Origin: Escarpia spicata
Lineage: Eukaryota; Annelida; Polychaeta; Sabellida; Siboglinidae
Reading direction: 5' to 3'
NCBI GenBank assembly: GCA_963995525.1
Contig: OZ023206.1
Span: 2,508,100 to 2,572,099 of the forward strand
Length of the DNA: 64,000 nt
In this document: positions 44,501 through 59,500 of the stretch, piece by piece
Layout: each line of letters opens with the position of its first letter
Numbering within the stretch: position 1 is the first letter of the stretch
The notes under the pieces: generated by a model
What the model was told of the DNA's origin: nothing
Database searches by the model: none
The model's input: only the letters and a program-made list of their open reading frames with translations
Program-made: the position numbers and the translations under genes

Positions 44501-47500
44501 CATGTCAATATCATGTAATGAAATCCAGTATGCAATCTTTGACAGCCATTTTCTCCAAAAAAAGTTTCTTAAAATTTCTCCATTTGGAAATGGGATATTT
44601 CTTGGAATAATTAAGCTATATAAATAATATTTTCAGTGTTGCATTCAGCATATTCTACTGTGTGTGCAATGATCAGACACTTTTTTTAAATCAAGAATAG
44701 TTTTAAAGATATAACCATATTTTTGGCCAAAAAACAAGATTGTTTTCGTATTTTACAACAACAACAACAACAACAACAAAAAATGCTCTGGCCTTTTCAC
44801 AATAGAATCTATAGAGAACACAGATTTGCAAGAATTATAACTATATATGGATTCAATAAAAAATGGCAGTGTTTCCAAATTTGCCAATATTTGCTCAAAA
44901 TGGTGGCCATTTTGTTTGTTACCATGGAAACGAGGGGTCTGGCTGAAAAAAGGTTCAATACATATTTTACTCAGTAAGACACATTTCATGCATTGGGCAG
45001 AACAAATTGAACTGTTTGCACAAATTAAAAAATAATCCTATCTACTTGCCGTGTCTGGCCTTAATATTCTGGACAATTATAGAGTGGAACATATTCATTT
45101 TATTGACATCAAATGCATCCTACTGTGTATTTACACTTGCCATGCCTTGCTTAGACATGAGACAATGTAAATCAGTTCACTTTGTATAAATATAGACAGC
45201 AAACACAGCTTTGTAAGACTTCTATCTTGATTCTTGGTTGCTGTCATCCTACATATGGCTTCTGTGTCGCATTGATGTCAATGTTGACATTGTGATCACT
45301 AGCATATTGACACCTGAAACAACCAAATGTCAACCATTAGAACAATTGACAGAGTGCTAGAATGTGTACCTAATAATTTGTTATAATAAAAGACATAGTT
45401 TTCATATAGCAACATATAAATAGCAGTCTCCAAGCTGAAAACCCAACTGACGGTAACCAAACTTAGACAACGAAACATAAATAATGCCCAATTCATCCAT
45501 TTTAATCGCTCATTCAGTAGCATTTCGAACATAATGTCAACTTACCTTTAGTTCAGTGTCAGAAATGTCCCATCCAACAAAATACTGGCGCAAACTTCGT
45601 CATTAGTAAACAACTACGCTGTCTATGATGCTGCCATTTTTTGAAAGTCCACAGGTGGCGAACTCCTATAGCGAAAAACTAAATTTTTTCAATGCAAGCA
45701 CATGTCGACAGTACCCACAATTCATAACACAGATATAAAGGAATCAGCCTGTATTAGTCTCTTAAGTATCCACAAGATGGGACCACCGCTAGAGGCTTTA
45801 TCTCCACTGGGCGCTCTGGGGAGAAAACACCCATGCGCTTTCGGACGCGCAGAGTCTAATGGGTTAAGATAACACAGCTGTAGAAACATCACCAGATGTT
45901 CATATACAATGTATAGCTAATATTAAATTATAAATATTTGCTTATAAAGGAGGGCTTTTGTAAGAATACCGCTACAATATAGGTGTATGTGAGCAATGAT
46001 ATGTGTGTGGTGTGTTTCAGGGTCTGAGTGCGCAGGACCTGGTTGACTTTTCTCCTGTGTACCGTTGTCTCCACATCTATTCCGTCCTGGTGGGTCGATG
46101 TGTGTACTAACATCTTAATAGTTCACACATTACAGTCTTATTGTGTTAAGTCTCTTTTTTACATTTCTGATCTACCACAGCAAAGTGGGCATTAAAGTAG
46201 CAAAATTATAAAATGAGGTTTTACATTTTTTGGATTCCATAGACCTGTCAAACAGTACCTCATTTGTTAACAAATGTTCAGTAGTTTTTTATTTATTGCT
46301 AAACTGAGGTAGACTTTAAATATCAACCTTTTGAGAAACAAGGTCATTTTACTCTTATTGCCTATTGTTTTTTTAATGTATGGGATCAAACATGCATGTA
46401 TTTTATTTGTTTTGGATTGTTTGTAGAGGAAAAAAATGGACATTGAAATGAGGTGTGTATTTCTGCCAAAATAAAAAAATTGATGGGACATGACCTGGAC
46501 AGCTATTTATGGCTCATTTAACTGTGGCTGGCCACGTGTTATAATAGGTGTGTTATGTAGTTACATCAGGAATGTGTTACTCTGAACTGATTTTCTATCA
46601 AGAAAATGTATAAAACTGTCTTGTGTTGGGTGTGAAAGATTTGTACTAAAGTAAGATATTATCACAACGGTGGGATACACGTGTGTATCACTGTAACCTG
46701 CTGTTACAGTGAGTGGGATAAACATGTGTATCACTGTAACCTGCTCTTACAGTGAGTGGGATACACATGTGTATCATTGTAACCTGCTGTTACAGTGAGT
46801 GGGATACACGTGTGTATCACTGTAACCTGCTCTTACAGTGAGTGGGATACACATGTGTATCATTGTAACCTGCTGTTACAGTGAGTGGGATAAACGTGTA
46901 TCACTGTAACCTGCTGTTACAGGGTGTTCGAGACACGTTTGAGTCGTACTATCGCAAGCAGCGGCGGAAGCAGGCGAGACTGGCACTGCAGCCCCCGCAG
47001 AACATGGTGAGTGCCACATGGACCGGGTAACGTCAGTAAGGCTGAAGGAAGTCCTCATTAGGTTGCAACACCTGCGTATACATGCAATGCATTGGATAAT
47101 TGTGTGACTGTTGGGAAGTTGGGAACTCGTCTTGCGTGCAGCTAGTAGTGCCCTCTGCTGTTGGTAATGCATGGCGTCCTGTTGTGATGTAGATTGATTA
47201 AGTTTCCTTTCTCCCACTGTGTAGTTGTCGTATTGTTAGTTTCAATGTGACCTTGTAGTAGTTGATTATTGTCTGGGCATAGTCTTCACTTGTAGTATTG
47301 CATTATTGTCTTAGCAAGTAGTTAGTTAGGACAAATATTTAAGTGTAGTAGTTTTCTGTTCTTGTTTTGAGTATAATTTATAGTTGAAGTGAAGTTTTGC
47401 TGCATAATATTCAATGGCAGCAGTTGTTATTGTGACACATTTACCTTTGCAGATATACACCATCTGGCAGTGTCAGTTGTAAAATGTTTACTTATTGGAC

Positions 47501-50500
47501 AGTATGTTTTACCATTTACTGTTGCACATCCCGAGTTACTTTCCCTGCTTGTTGCAGCCCCTTGTCACTAGTGAACTTAGTTCAATCCCAAATCCAGATG
47601 CTCAAAGTGCAACAGAAAATGAACAAGTAAATCTCTGAGGCAAACTGTCGCAGCTTGTCGACATGTTGTTTAAAGTAAGCTCTGGCTGATGTGTTATTTC
47701 GAAATTGCACAAGCTGGCTACATTTTAACTACAATTTGTTGTTGAGATTCCTCACACTAGTACCACACTGGTTAGTGTTTGTGTTACATTGACCGTGTTG
47801 TGTTGAAGCGTTGTGTTGTGTTCACTAATGCACAGGAGAGAGCTCGTCGTCTTGCTCAGGCTCAGAGCTCCGATACTGGCCCAGTAAGTACCGCTTCCTC
47901 TCTTGGCCACCAGGTGTCTCTGCTTCATGCGTTGTGTGCACTACTAACAACAACTAATAGCTTGCAGTCGTGGCCGCCGGGGGCACTGCATGATTCAGCC
48001 CACAGACAACGACATGGCTGAGATAAATTACACCAGCATCTAGATGTTAACATAGCTGGACATCTAGATGTCAACATAGCTGGACATCTAGATGTCAACA
48101 TAGCTGGACATCTAGATGTCAACATAGCTGGACATCTTATGCTCATACAAACTTCTCTAACATCTTTTTAAAATACATTTCTTGTTATAATATCCAAAGT
48201 TTAATGTATCCAAGTAGAAAGTTAACCCTTATTAAGAAGATGGCTTGCAGTCACATGACATGATTATATACATGAATGGAGAGGAAGGGTTGTGCCATAG
48301 AGTACAGGACTGTCGGCCAAGGTGATATCGGTTTCATTCCACCTTCCGTCATTACCAAACTCTGGCACTATTTTCTCGTAATGTTGCCTGTGTCTTTCAG
48401 AAAGACACTACGAGCTGTTGGTGCCTTCTACCTGGCGTCTGTCCCAGGGGAAGTAAAAGATCTCCCACTCAGGGGGTAGATGTGTAAACTGTCGTGGACT
48501 CACAGTCTCTGTCTCTAACCCCCTGGAGCTTGCTCCGTGCAGTCAGAGCTGCTTCCTGGTTGGGCGTTTGAAGAGCACAGAATGTGCCAAGAAGGATGAA
48601 AGTCTCTTGTATATTAATGTACATTGGATATTATAACAAGAAATTAGAATGATCTAACTTGAAAATTGGTACTCTGTAATATCCATGTGTAATACAGTGT
48701 CTCTTTCTCTGTGTGTGAATCTGCTTTGGTTGTCTGGGTCTCTCTACCTCACACTTGTGTCGGTGTTGCTTTGGTTGTCTGGGTCTCTCTACCTCACACT
48801 TGTGTCAGTGTTGCTTTGGTTGTCTGGGTCTCTCTACCTCACACTTGTGTCGGTGTTGCTTTGGTTGTCTGGGTCTCTCTACCTCACACCTGTGTCAGTG
48901 TTGCTTTGGTTGTCTGGGTTTCTGTACCTCACACTTGTGTCGGTGTTGCTTTGGTTGTCTGGGTCTCTCTACCTCACACTTGTGTCAGTGTTGCTTTGGT
49001 TGTCTGGGTCTCTCTACCTCACACTTGTGCCTGTGTTGATTTGGTTGTCTGGGTCTCTCTACCTACCTCACACTTGTGTCAGTGTTGCTTTGGTTGTCTG
49101 GGTCTCTCTACCTCACACTTGTGTCAGTGTTGCTTTGATTGTCTGGGTTTCTCTACCCCACACTTGTGTCGGTGTTGCTTTGGTTGTCTGGGTCTCTCTA
49201 CCTCACACTTGTGTCAGTGTTGCTTTGGTTGTCTGGGTCTCTCTACCTCACACTTGTGTCGGTGTTGCTTTGGTTGTCTGGGTCTCTCTACCTCACACTT
49301 GTGTCAGTGTTGCTTTGGTTGTCTGGGTTTCTCTACCTCACACTTGTGTCGGTGTTGCTTTGGTTGTCTGGGTCTCTCTACCTCACACTTGTGTCGGTGT
49401 TGCTTTGGTTGTCTGGGTCTCTCTACCTCACACTTGTGTCAGTGTTGCTTTGGTTGTCTGGGTTTCTCTACCTCACACTTGTGTCGGTGTTGCTTTGGTT
49501 GTCTGGGTCTCTCTACCTCACACTTGTGTCAGTGTTGCTTTGGTTGTTTGGGTCTCTCTACCTCACACTTGTGTCAGTGTTGCTTTGATTGTCTGGGTCT
49601 CTCTACCTCACACTTGTGTCGGTGTTGCTTTGGTTGTCTGGGTCTCTCTACCTCACACTTGTGTCGGTGTTGCTTTGGTTGTCTGGGTCTGTCTACCTCA
49701 CACTTGTGTCAGTGTTGCTTTGGTTGTCTGGGTCTCTCTACCTCACACTTGTGTCGGTGTTGCTTTGGTTGTCTGGGTCTCTCTACCTCACACTTGTGTC
49801 AGTTTGGCTTTGTTTGTCTGGGTCTCTCTACCTCACACTTGTGTCGGTATTGCTTTGGTTGTCTGGGTCTCTCTACCTCACACTTGTGTCAGTTTGGCTT
49901 TGGTTGTCTGCTTGTCTGGGTCTATCTACCTCACACTTGTGTCAGTGTTGCTTTGGTTGTCTGGGTCTCTCTACCTCACACTTGTGTCGGTGTTGCTTTG
50001 GTTGTCTGGGTCTCTATACCTCACACTTGTGTCGGTGTTGCTTTGGTTGTCTGGGTCTCTATACCTCACACTTGTGTCGGTGTTGCTTTGGTTGTCTGGG
50101 TCTCTCTACCTCACACTTGTGTCGGTGTTGCTTTGGTTGTCTGGGTCTCTCTACCCCACACTTGTGTCGGTGTTGCTTTGGTTGTCTGGGTCTCTCTACC
50201 TCACACTTGTGTCGGTATTGCTTTGGTTGTCTGGGTCTCTCTACCTCACACTTGTGTCAGTGTTGCTTTGGTTGTCTGGGTCTCTCTACCTCACACTTGT
50301 GTCAGTGTTGCTTTGGTTGTCTGGGTCTCTCTACCTCACACTTGTGTTGGTGTTGCTTTGGTTGTTGTCTGGGTCTCTCTACCTCACACTTGTGTCGGTG
50401 TTGCTTTGGTTGTCTGGGTCTCTCTACCTCACACTTGTGTCGGTGTTGCTTTGGTTGTCTGGGTCTCTCTACCTCACACTTGTGTCAGTGTTGTTGTGTC

Positions 50501-53500
50501 AGCTGCTTCAGTGTCACTGTATCATATACTAACATTTCATTATTGTCATCGCTAATTCTGTCAGCGTTCATAGGGTGCTGGTAACACATGCTGGAAACAA
50601 CTGCTTTTAAACATGGAAAAAAATAAAATTATTTGATACAGAAGCATTATTAAGTAATGTGTGAGTGTTGTTTGTTTTGAAGTGTTTATCAAAACCAAAA
50701 CACATATGAAATTTTTCATAACTTTGTTATGAAAGCTACCTAATTGAATGAAGATCGACAACATTGTAGACTAAGATGTAACCAAATTGAAGTGTCTTAA
50801 ATATTGACTGGTTATAAAGGTATTGATAGAAATATTTCTAAAACCACAACTTAAAGAAGACAGTAGAACCAAAGGCCACAAGGCAGCATCAGGCAAAGAA
50901 CAGTATAGATCAGATATGAGAAAGTTTGCATTCTCATAGATAAATAATAGGAATGGAAATTACTGTCATAAGGGTGGGTTATATATAAATGAGAAATTGT
51001 TGCCCACTTGCCACCTAAGGTTTGTGCTCTGGTGATCTTGTTAGATCTGTAGGTTGAGAGAATCACTTGCTACCACTGTTGTGTTTTGCTTGCCACCATT
51101 GGCAACGTGCACACTGACACTCACTGTCTCACTGACACTCACTGTCTCACTGACACTCACTGTCTCACTGACACTCACTGTCTCACTGATACACACAGTC
51201 TCACTGACACTCACTGACACTCACTGACACTCACTGTCTCACTGACACTCACTGTCTCACTGACACTCACTGTCTCACTGACACACACAGTCTCACTGAC
51301 ACTCACTGACACTCACTGACACTCACTGACACTCACTGACACTCACTGACACTCACTGACACTCACTGACACTCACTGACACTCACTGTCTCACTGACAC
51401 TCACTGTCTCACTGACACTCACTGTCTCACTGACACACACAGTCTCACTGACACTCACTGACACTCACTGTCTCACTGACACTCACTGTCTCACTCTCTC
51501 ACTGACACACACTGTCTCACTGACACTCACTGTCTCTCTCTGTCTCACTGACACTCTCTGTCTCTCTGTCTCACTGACACTCACTCTCTGTCTCACTGAC
51601 ACTCACTGTCTCACTGACACTCACTCTCTCTCTGTCTCACTGACACTCACTCTCTGTCTCACTGACACTCACTCTCTCTCTCTCTGTCTCACTGACACTC
51701 ACTCTCTCTGTCTCACTGACACTCACTCTCTCTCTCTGTCTCACTGACACTCACTCTCTCTGTCTCACTGACACTCACTGTCTCTCTGTCTCACTGACAC
51801 TCTCTCTGTCTCACTGACACTCACTCTCTCTCTGTCTCACTGACACTCACTGTCTCACTGACACTCACTGTCTCTCTCTGTCTCTCTGTCTCACTGATAC
51901 TCACTGTCTCTCTGTCTCACTGTCTCACTGACACTCACAGTCTCACTGTCTCACTGTCTCACTGTCTCTCTGTCTCACTGACACTCGCTATCTCACTGTC
52001 TCACTGTCCCTCTGTCTCACTGACACTCACTCTCTCTCTGTCTCACTGACACTCACTGTCTCTCTGTCTCACTGACACTCACTGTCTCACTGACACTCAC
52101 TCTCTCTCTGTCTCACTGACACTCACTCTCTCACTGTCTCTCTGTCTCACTGTCTACTGGTCATGCCACTTTCAGTGATGTAAGTTGTTTTTATGTATTG
52201 TGACATGCTGGCTGAGAATAACGTAATTCTTTGCCATAATTTTTCACCACTTAAAATGTTATCTTTGCATGCCTCACAGTATAATGATATAGCACCTTTG
52301 CTGCATATAAAAGTTTAATGTGGCTTCTAAATTAAAGGAAATAAAGAACCCAGTGTAGAAACTGTTGTAGGCTTGTAGCACACCATTGCATTCCACTGAA
52401 ACGTGACTCCAATGGATCGTAACTGGCCAATACCAAGTAGCTTCACTCTTATTGGTCAAGCATCAGGGGTTGTCTCAATATGCCAGTGATCGGAAACTAA
52501 CAAAGGTTATCAGAATGCACCCTAATGATTGGATGTAGTCGCACACCTAAAATAATTATTAAATTCTCAGCTGTCTAAAAACATTTAAGTATAGAATATA
52601 TTTCACAGACACGCTACATGAGTATTTACGAAGAGAAACAAGTCCTGACATTGTGTATCATTTGACTCCACATCCTATTAACAGGGCCTTGTAACATCAT
52701 TTGACTACACGTCCTATTAACAGGGCCTTGTAACATCATTTGACTACACGTCCTCTTAACAGGGCCTTGTAACATCATTTGACTACACGTTCTATTAACA
52801 GGGCCTTGTAACATCATTTGACTACACGTTCTATTAACAGGGCCTTGTAACATCATTTGGGAGCAGTTATTATTTACAAAAATATCTCTAATAATTACAT
52901 AGGAACAAAGAAAAAATATGTTTACAGAAGTGTTCGAAAATATATAGTACACAAATATATATTAATGGTCACTGCAGTTTAACAACATATTGTACACAAA
53001 TATATTAATGGTCACTGCAGTTTAACAATTACTTTGGAATTGTGTTCATAGCAGATTATGTTTATTTAGCAGTCAGATATCCTTTATGACAGTTTTATAT
53101 TTAATAAACACATTTGTTCAATTTATATGTAGGTTCCCTCCTTTCAGTACATTAATTAATACACATAGATATATTTACATGCCATTCAGTTGAATATTGG
53201 TTATATTGACAGCAGGAGACATTGGAGGGTTACAAGACATACTTCCACGAAATCATTGGGTGAGTTCTTCACTTGAAAACTGAAATATGAAGACTTCTTA
53301 GATTACTCCACTAATCCGTCTCGTTTGCCAATACACCAATTTTGCTGTTGACACTGAAGATTACTGCACTAATCCTTCTCGTTTGTCAATACACCAATTA
53401 TGCTGTTGACACTGAAGATTACTGCACTAATCCTTCTCTTTTGCCTATACACCAGTTATGCTGTTGACACTGAAGATTACTGCACTAATCCTTCTTGTTT

Positions 53501-56500
53501 GCCAATACACCAATTATGCTGTTGACACTGAAGATTACTGCATTAATCCTTCTTGTTTGCCAATACACCAATTATGCTGTTGACACTGAGGATTACTGCA
53601 CTAATCCTTCTTGTTTGCCAATACACCAGTTATGCTGTTGACACTGAATATTACTGCACTAATCTTTCTTGTTTGTCAATACACCAATTATGCTGTTGAC
53701 ACTGAAGATTACTGCACTAATCCTTCTTGTTTGCCAATACACCAGTTATGCTGTTGACACTGAATATTACTGCACTAATCCTTCTTGTTTGCCAATACAC
53801 CAATTATGCTGTTGACACTGAAGATTACTGCATTAATCCTTCTTGTTTGCCAATACACCAGTTATGCTGTTGACACTGAATATTACTGCACTAATCTTTC
53901 TTGTTTGTCAATACACCAATTATGCTGTTGACACTGAGGATTACTGCACTAATCCTTCTTGTTTGCCAATACACCAGTTATGCTGTTGACACTGAATATT
54001 ACTGCACTAATCTTTCTTGTTTGTCAATACACCAATTATGCTGTTGACACTGAAGATTACTGCACTAATCCTTCTTGTTTGCCAATACACCAGTTATGCT
54101 GTTGACACTGAATATTACTGCACTAATCTTTCTTGTTTGTCAATACACCAATTATGCTGTTGACACTGAGGATTACTGCACTAATCCTTCTTGTTTGCCA
54201 ATACACCAGTTATGCTGTTGACACTGAATATTACTGCACTAATCTTTCTTGTTTGTCAATACACCAATTATGCTGTTGACACTGAAGATTACTGCACTAA
54301 TCCTTCTTGTTTGCCAATACACCAGTTATGCTGTTGACACTGAATATTACTGCACTAATCCTTCTTGTTTGTCAATACACCAATTATGCTGTTGACACAG
54401 AAGATTACTGCACTAATCCTTCTTGTTTGCCAATACACTAGTTATGCTGTTGACACTGAAGATTACTGCACTAATCCTTCTTGTTTGCCAATACACCAAT
54501 TATGCTGTTGACATTGAAAATTACTGCTCTAATCCTTCTCGTTTGTCAATACACCAATTATGCTGTTGATACTGAAGATTACTGCACTAATCCTTCTTGT
54601 TTGCCAATACACCAATTATGCTGTTGATACTGAAGATTACTGCACTAATCCTTCTTGTTTGCCAATACACCAATTATGCTGTTGGAACGTGTCGACATTT
54701 GTCTTGTTGCACACTGTAGATGAGAAATATTGTTGGTGAGAAAGAGCACTTAGTTCAATACAGTGTTGTATATTGGCACAAGTCACTGTATTAATAGAGC
54801 AAGACAGTGTTGCAAATAAATACTTTTTATCAATCGCACGCTTGCAGGTTTTGGGGGTGCAGGTTTCTAGTTGTTCGCACTTTGTCTTGTATAATGTGAA
54901 CATTTCTGTAGCAGACTTCAACACATCTGCTCAAAGGCATCCTAGTTCATTACGTACTAACAAAATTAAATTAATGTATTTCTGGAAAGAACCAGAGTAA
55001 AAGCTGAAATATTTTCTCTAAAATATGTTAATTCTCTTGTAGATTCTTTGTCGTAGAGGATCACATCTTGAACACAACATCTGGCCTCGTAAACCGTGCC
55101 TACATTGATGAGTTGTGGGACATGGCCTTGTCTAAGGCTGTCGCTGTCCTTAGAACACACATTGTAAGTCATCAGTTCTGGACATGGCCTTGTCTAAGGC
55201 TGTCGCTGTCCTTAGAATACACATAGTAAGTCATCAGGTGTGGACATGGCCTTGTCTAAGACTGTCGCTGTCCTTAGAATACACATTGTAAGGCATCAGT
55301 TCTGGACATGGCCTTGTCTACGGCTGTCGCTGTCCTTAGAATACACATTGTAAGGCATCAGTTCTGGACATGGCCTTGTCTAAGGCTGTCGCTGTCCTTA
55401 GAACACACATTGTAAGGCATCAGTTCTGGACATGGCCTTGTCTAAGGCTGTCGCTGTCCTTAGAATACACATTGTAAGTCATCAGGTGTGGACATGGCCT
55501 TGTCTAAGACTGTCGCTGTCCTTAGAATACACATTGTAAGGCATCAGTTCTGGACATGGCCTTGTCTACGGCTGTCGCTGTCCTTAGAATACACATTGTA
55601 CGTCATCAGTTCTGGACATGGCCTTGTCTAAGGCTGTCGCTGTCCTTAGAACACACATTGTAAGGCATCAGTTCTGGACATGGCCTTGTCTACGGCTGTC
55701 GCTGTCCTTAGAACACACATTGTAAGGCATCAGTTCTGGACATGGCCTTGTCTAAGGCTGTCGCTGTCCTTAGAATACACATTGTAAGTCATCAGTTCTG
55801 GACATGGCCTTGTCTAAGGCTGTCGCTGTCCTTAGAACACACATTGTAAGGCATCAGTTCTGGACATGGCCTTGTCTAAGGCTGTCGCTGTCCTTAGAAT
55901 ACACATTGTAAGTCATCAGGTGTGGACATGGCCTTGTCTAAGACTGTCGCTGTCCTTAGAATACACATTGTAAGGCATCAGTTCTGGACATGGCCTTGTC
56001 TACGGCTGTCGCTGTCCTTAGAATACACATTGTAAGTCATCAGTTCTGGACATGGCCTTGTCTAAGGCTGTCGCTGTCCTTAGAACACACATTGTAAGGC
56101 ATCAGTTCTGGACATGGCCTTGTCTACGGCTGTCGCTGTCCTTAGAACACACATTGTAAGGCATCAGTTCTGGACATGGCCTTGTCTAAGGCTGTCGCTG
56201 TCCTTAGAATACACATTGTAAGTCATCAGGTGTGGACATGGCCTTGTCTACGGCTGTCGCTGTCCTTAGAATACACATTGTAAGTCATCAGTTCTGGACA
56301 TGGCCTTGTCTAAGGCTGTCGCTGTCCTTAGAACACACATTGTAAGGCATCAGTTCTGGACATGGCCTTGTCTACGGCTGTCGCTGTCCTTAGAACACAC
56401 ATTGTAAGGCATCAGTTCTGGACATGGCCTTGTCTAAGGCTGTCGCTGTCCTTAGAATACACATTGTAAGTCATCAGTTCTGGACATGGCCTTGTCTAAG

Positions 56501-59500
56501 GCTGTCGCTGTCCTTAGAACACACATTGTAAGTCATCAGTTCTGGACATGGCCTTGTCTAAGGCTGTCGCTGTCCTTAGAATACACATTGTAAGGCATCA
56601 GTTCTGGACATGGCCTTGTCTAAGGCTGTCGCTGTCCTTAGAACACACATTGTAAGTCATCAGTTCTGGACATGGCCTTGTCTAAGGCTGTCGCTGTCCT
56701 TAGAACACACATTCTAAGTCATCAGTTCTGGACATGGCCTTGTCTAAGGCTGTCGCTGTCCTTAGAATACACATTGTAAGTCATCAGTTCTGGACATGGC
56801 CTTGTCTAAGGCTGTCGCTGTCCTTAGAACACATATTGTAAGACATCAGTTCTGGACATGGCCTTGTCTAAGGACGTCGCTGTCCTTAGAACACACATTG
56901 TAAGTCATCAGGTGTGGACATGACCTTGTCTAAGACTGTCGCTGTCCTTAGAACACACATTGTAAGGCATTAGTTTTGGACATGGCCTTGTCTAAGACTG
57001 TCGCTGTCCTTAGAACACAAATTGTAAGGCATCAGTTCTGGACATGGCCTTGTCTAAAGATGTCGCTGTCCTTAGAGCACACATTGTAAGGCATCAGGCG
57101 TGGACATGGCCTTGTCTAAGACTGTCACTGTCCTTAGAACACACATTGTAAGGCATCAGTTCTGGACATGGCCTTGTCTAAAGATGTCGCTGTCCTTAGA
57201 GCACACATTGTAAGACATCAGTTCTGGACATGGCCTTGTCTAAAGATGTTGCTGTCCTTAGAACACACATTGTAAGGCATCAGGCGTGGACATGGCCTTG
57301 TCTAAGACTGTTGCTGTCCTTAGAACACACATTGTAAGGCATCAGTTCTGGACATGGCCTTGTCTAAAGATGTCGCTGTCCTTAGAGCACACATTGTAAG
57401 ACATCAGTTCTTGACATGGCCTTGTCTAAAGATGTCGCTGTCCTTAGAACACACATTGTAAGGCATCAGTTCTGGACATGGCCTTGTCTAAAGATGTCGC
57501 TGTCCTTAGAACACACATTGTAAGGCATCAGTTCTGGACATGGCCTTGTCTAAAGATGTCGCTGTCCTTAGAACACACATTGTAAGGCATCAGGCATGGA
57601 CATGGCCTTGTCTAAGACTGTTGCTGTCCTTAGAACACACATTGTAAGGCATCAGTTCTGGACATGGCCTTGTCTAAAGATGTCGCTGTCCTTAGAGCAC
57701 ACATTGTAAGGCATCAGTTCTGGACATGGCCTTGTCTAAAGATGTCGCTGTCCTTAGAACACACATTGTAAGGCATCAGTTCTGGACATGGCCTTGTCTA
57801 AAGACGTCGCTGTCCTTAGAACACATATTGTAAGGCATCAGGTGTGGACATGGCCTTGTCTAAAGACGTTGCTGTCCTTAGAACACACATTGTAAGGCAT
57901 CAGTTCTGGACATGGCCTTGTCTAAAGATGTCGCTGTCCTTAGAGCACACATTGTAAGGCATCAGTTCTGGACATGGCCTTGTCTAAAGATGTCGCTGTC
58001 CTTAGAACACACATTGTAAGGCATCAGTTCTGGACATGGCCTTGTCTAAAGACGTCGCTGTCCTTAGAACACATATTGTAAGGCATCAGGTGTGGACATG
58101 GCCTTGTCTAAGACTGTTGCTGTCCTTAGAACACATATTGTAAGGCATCAGTTCTGGACATGGCCTTGTCTAAAGACGTCGCTGTCCTTAGAACACACAT
58201 TGTAAGGCATCAGTTCTGGACATGGCCTTGTCTAAAGACGTCGCTGTCCTTAGAACACACATTGTAAGGCATCAGTTCTGGACATGGCCTTGTCTAAAGA
58301 CGTCGCTGTCCTTAGAACACATATTGTAAGGCATCAGTTCTGGACATGGCCTTGTCTAAGGCTGTCGCTGTCCTTAGAACACATATTGTAAGGCATCAGG
58401 TGTGGACATGGCCTTGTCTAAGACTGTCGCTGTCCTTAGAACACACATTGTAAGGCATCAGTTCTGGACATGGCCTTGTCTAAAGACGTTGCTGTCCTTA
58501 GAACACATATTGTAAGGCATCAGTTCTGGACATGGCCTTGTCTAAGGCTGTCGCTGTCCTTAGAACACACATTGTAAGGCATCAGTTCTGGACATGGCCT
58601 TGTCTAAAGACGTTGCTGTCCTTAGAACACATATTGTAAGGCATCAGTTCTGGACATGGCCTTGTCTAAAGACGTTGCTGTCCTTAGAACACACATTGTA
58701 AGGCATCAGGCGTGGACATGGCCTTGTTTAAGGCTGTCCTTAGAACACACATTGTAAGTCGTTTGTTGTGTTTCTATCCTGATCTGTGTTTAGCAATGAT
58801 CCATGTTTGTTGTGTTCCAGGGATTCTGCACGGATCCGTCATTGATGCTCCAGATCAAGAACCTGTTGATGCTGTTCTGCCACACTCTCCGGGTAAGCAT
58901 TCAGCCACAGCTCTGTCAGTAACAGTGTTTAGTTTGTGACGTTTCTGGAATCTGTCTGGACAAGGATCTCAGTCCGTTGTAACAATTATGCCATCTCGAT
59001 TGACAGGTCTGGACAGGTAAATTCATATTCCTGTTTCGAACACAAAACGCGAAGGAATAACAACAGCTTAGGTTACGCTGGCTCAAAGTGAGATAGTTCA
59101 CGTTTCGTAGTTCTAACAAATTCCGATGGCGTCATATATAGCGTAAGCTAAAAATTTAATGGTTGAACAAAATTATTAGCAAAACAGCAGTGATTTGAAC
59201 ATTCATAATTGTTAATATGATTGTTTGTATAATTTATATTGGCTAACTTATATATTAAGCACTGTTGCATTAGAAACAGCCAGTCATTTATATGTAATTG
59301 CATGACAGGAATTATTTTATTATCTAAATTATTTTGGTTGTTACTGTGGTGCAAATATTGCACAAATTGATGTTAGAAAAGTTAGCCACACCGTAAAACG
59401 GTATTATTTAGATGCAGAGATCATAACATTGTGATATTTTTGATATTTCACACAATGTATTATTTTTCAAAGTTGACTTTGAAATAGAATATTTCTTTTC

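Noticed and set aside
48685..50584. Overlapping plus-strand ORFs of 331-615 codons
   Set aside because: Produced by a 45 bp tandem repeat whose length is divisible by three. All three frames open equally, and the region lies inside an EXOC6 intron.
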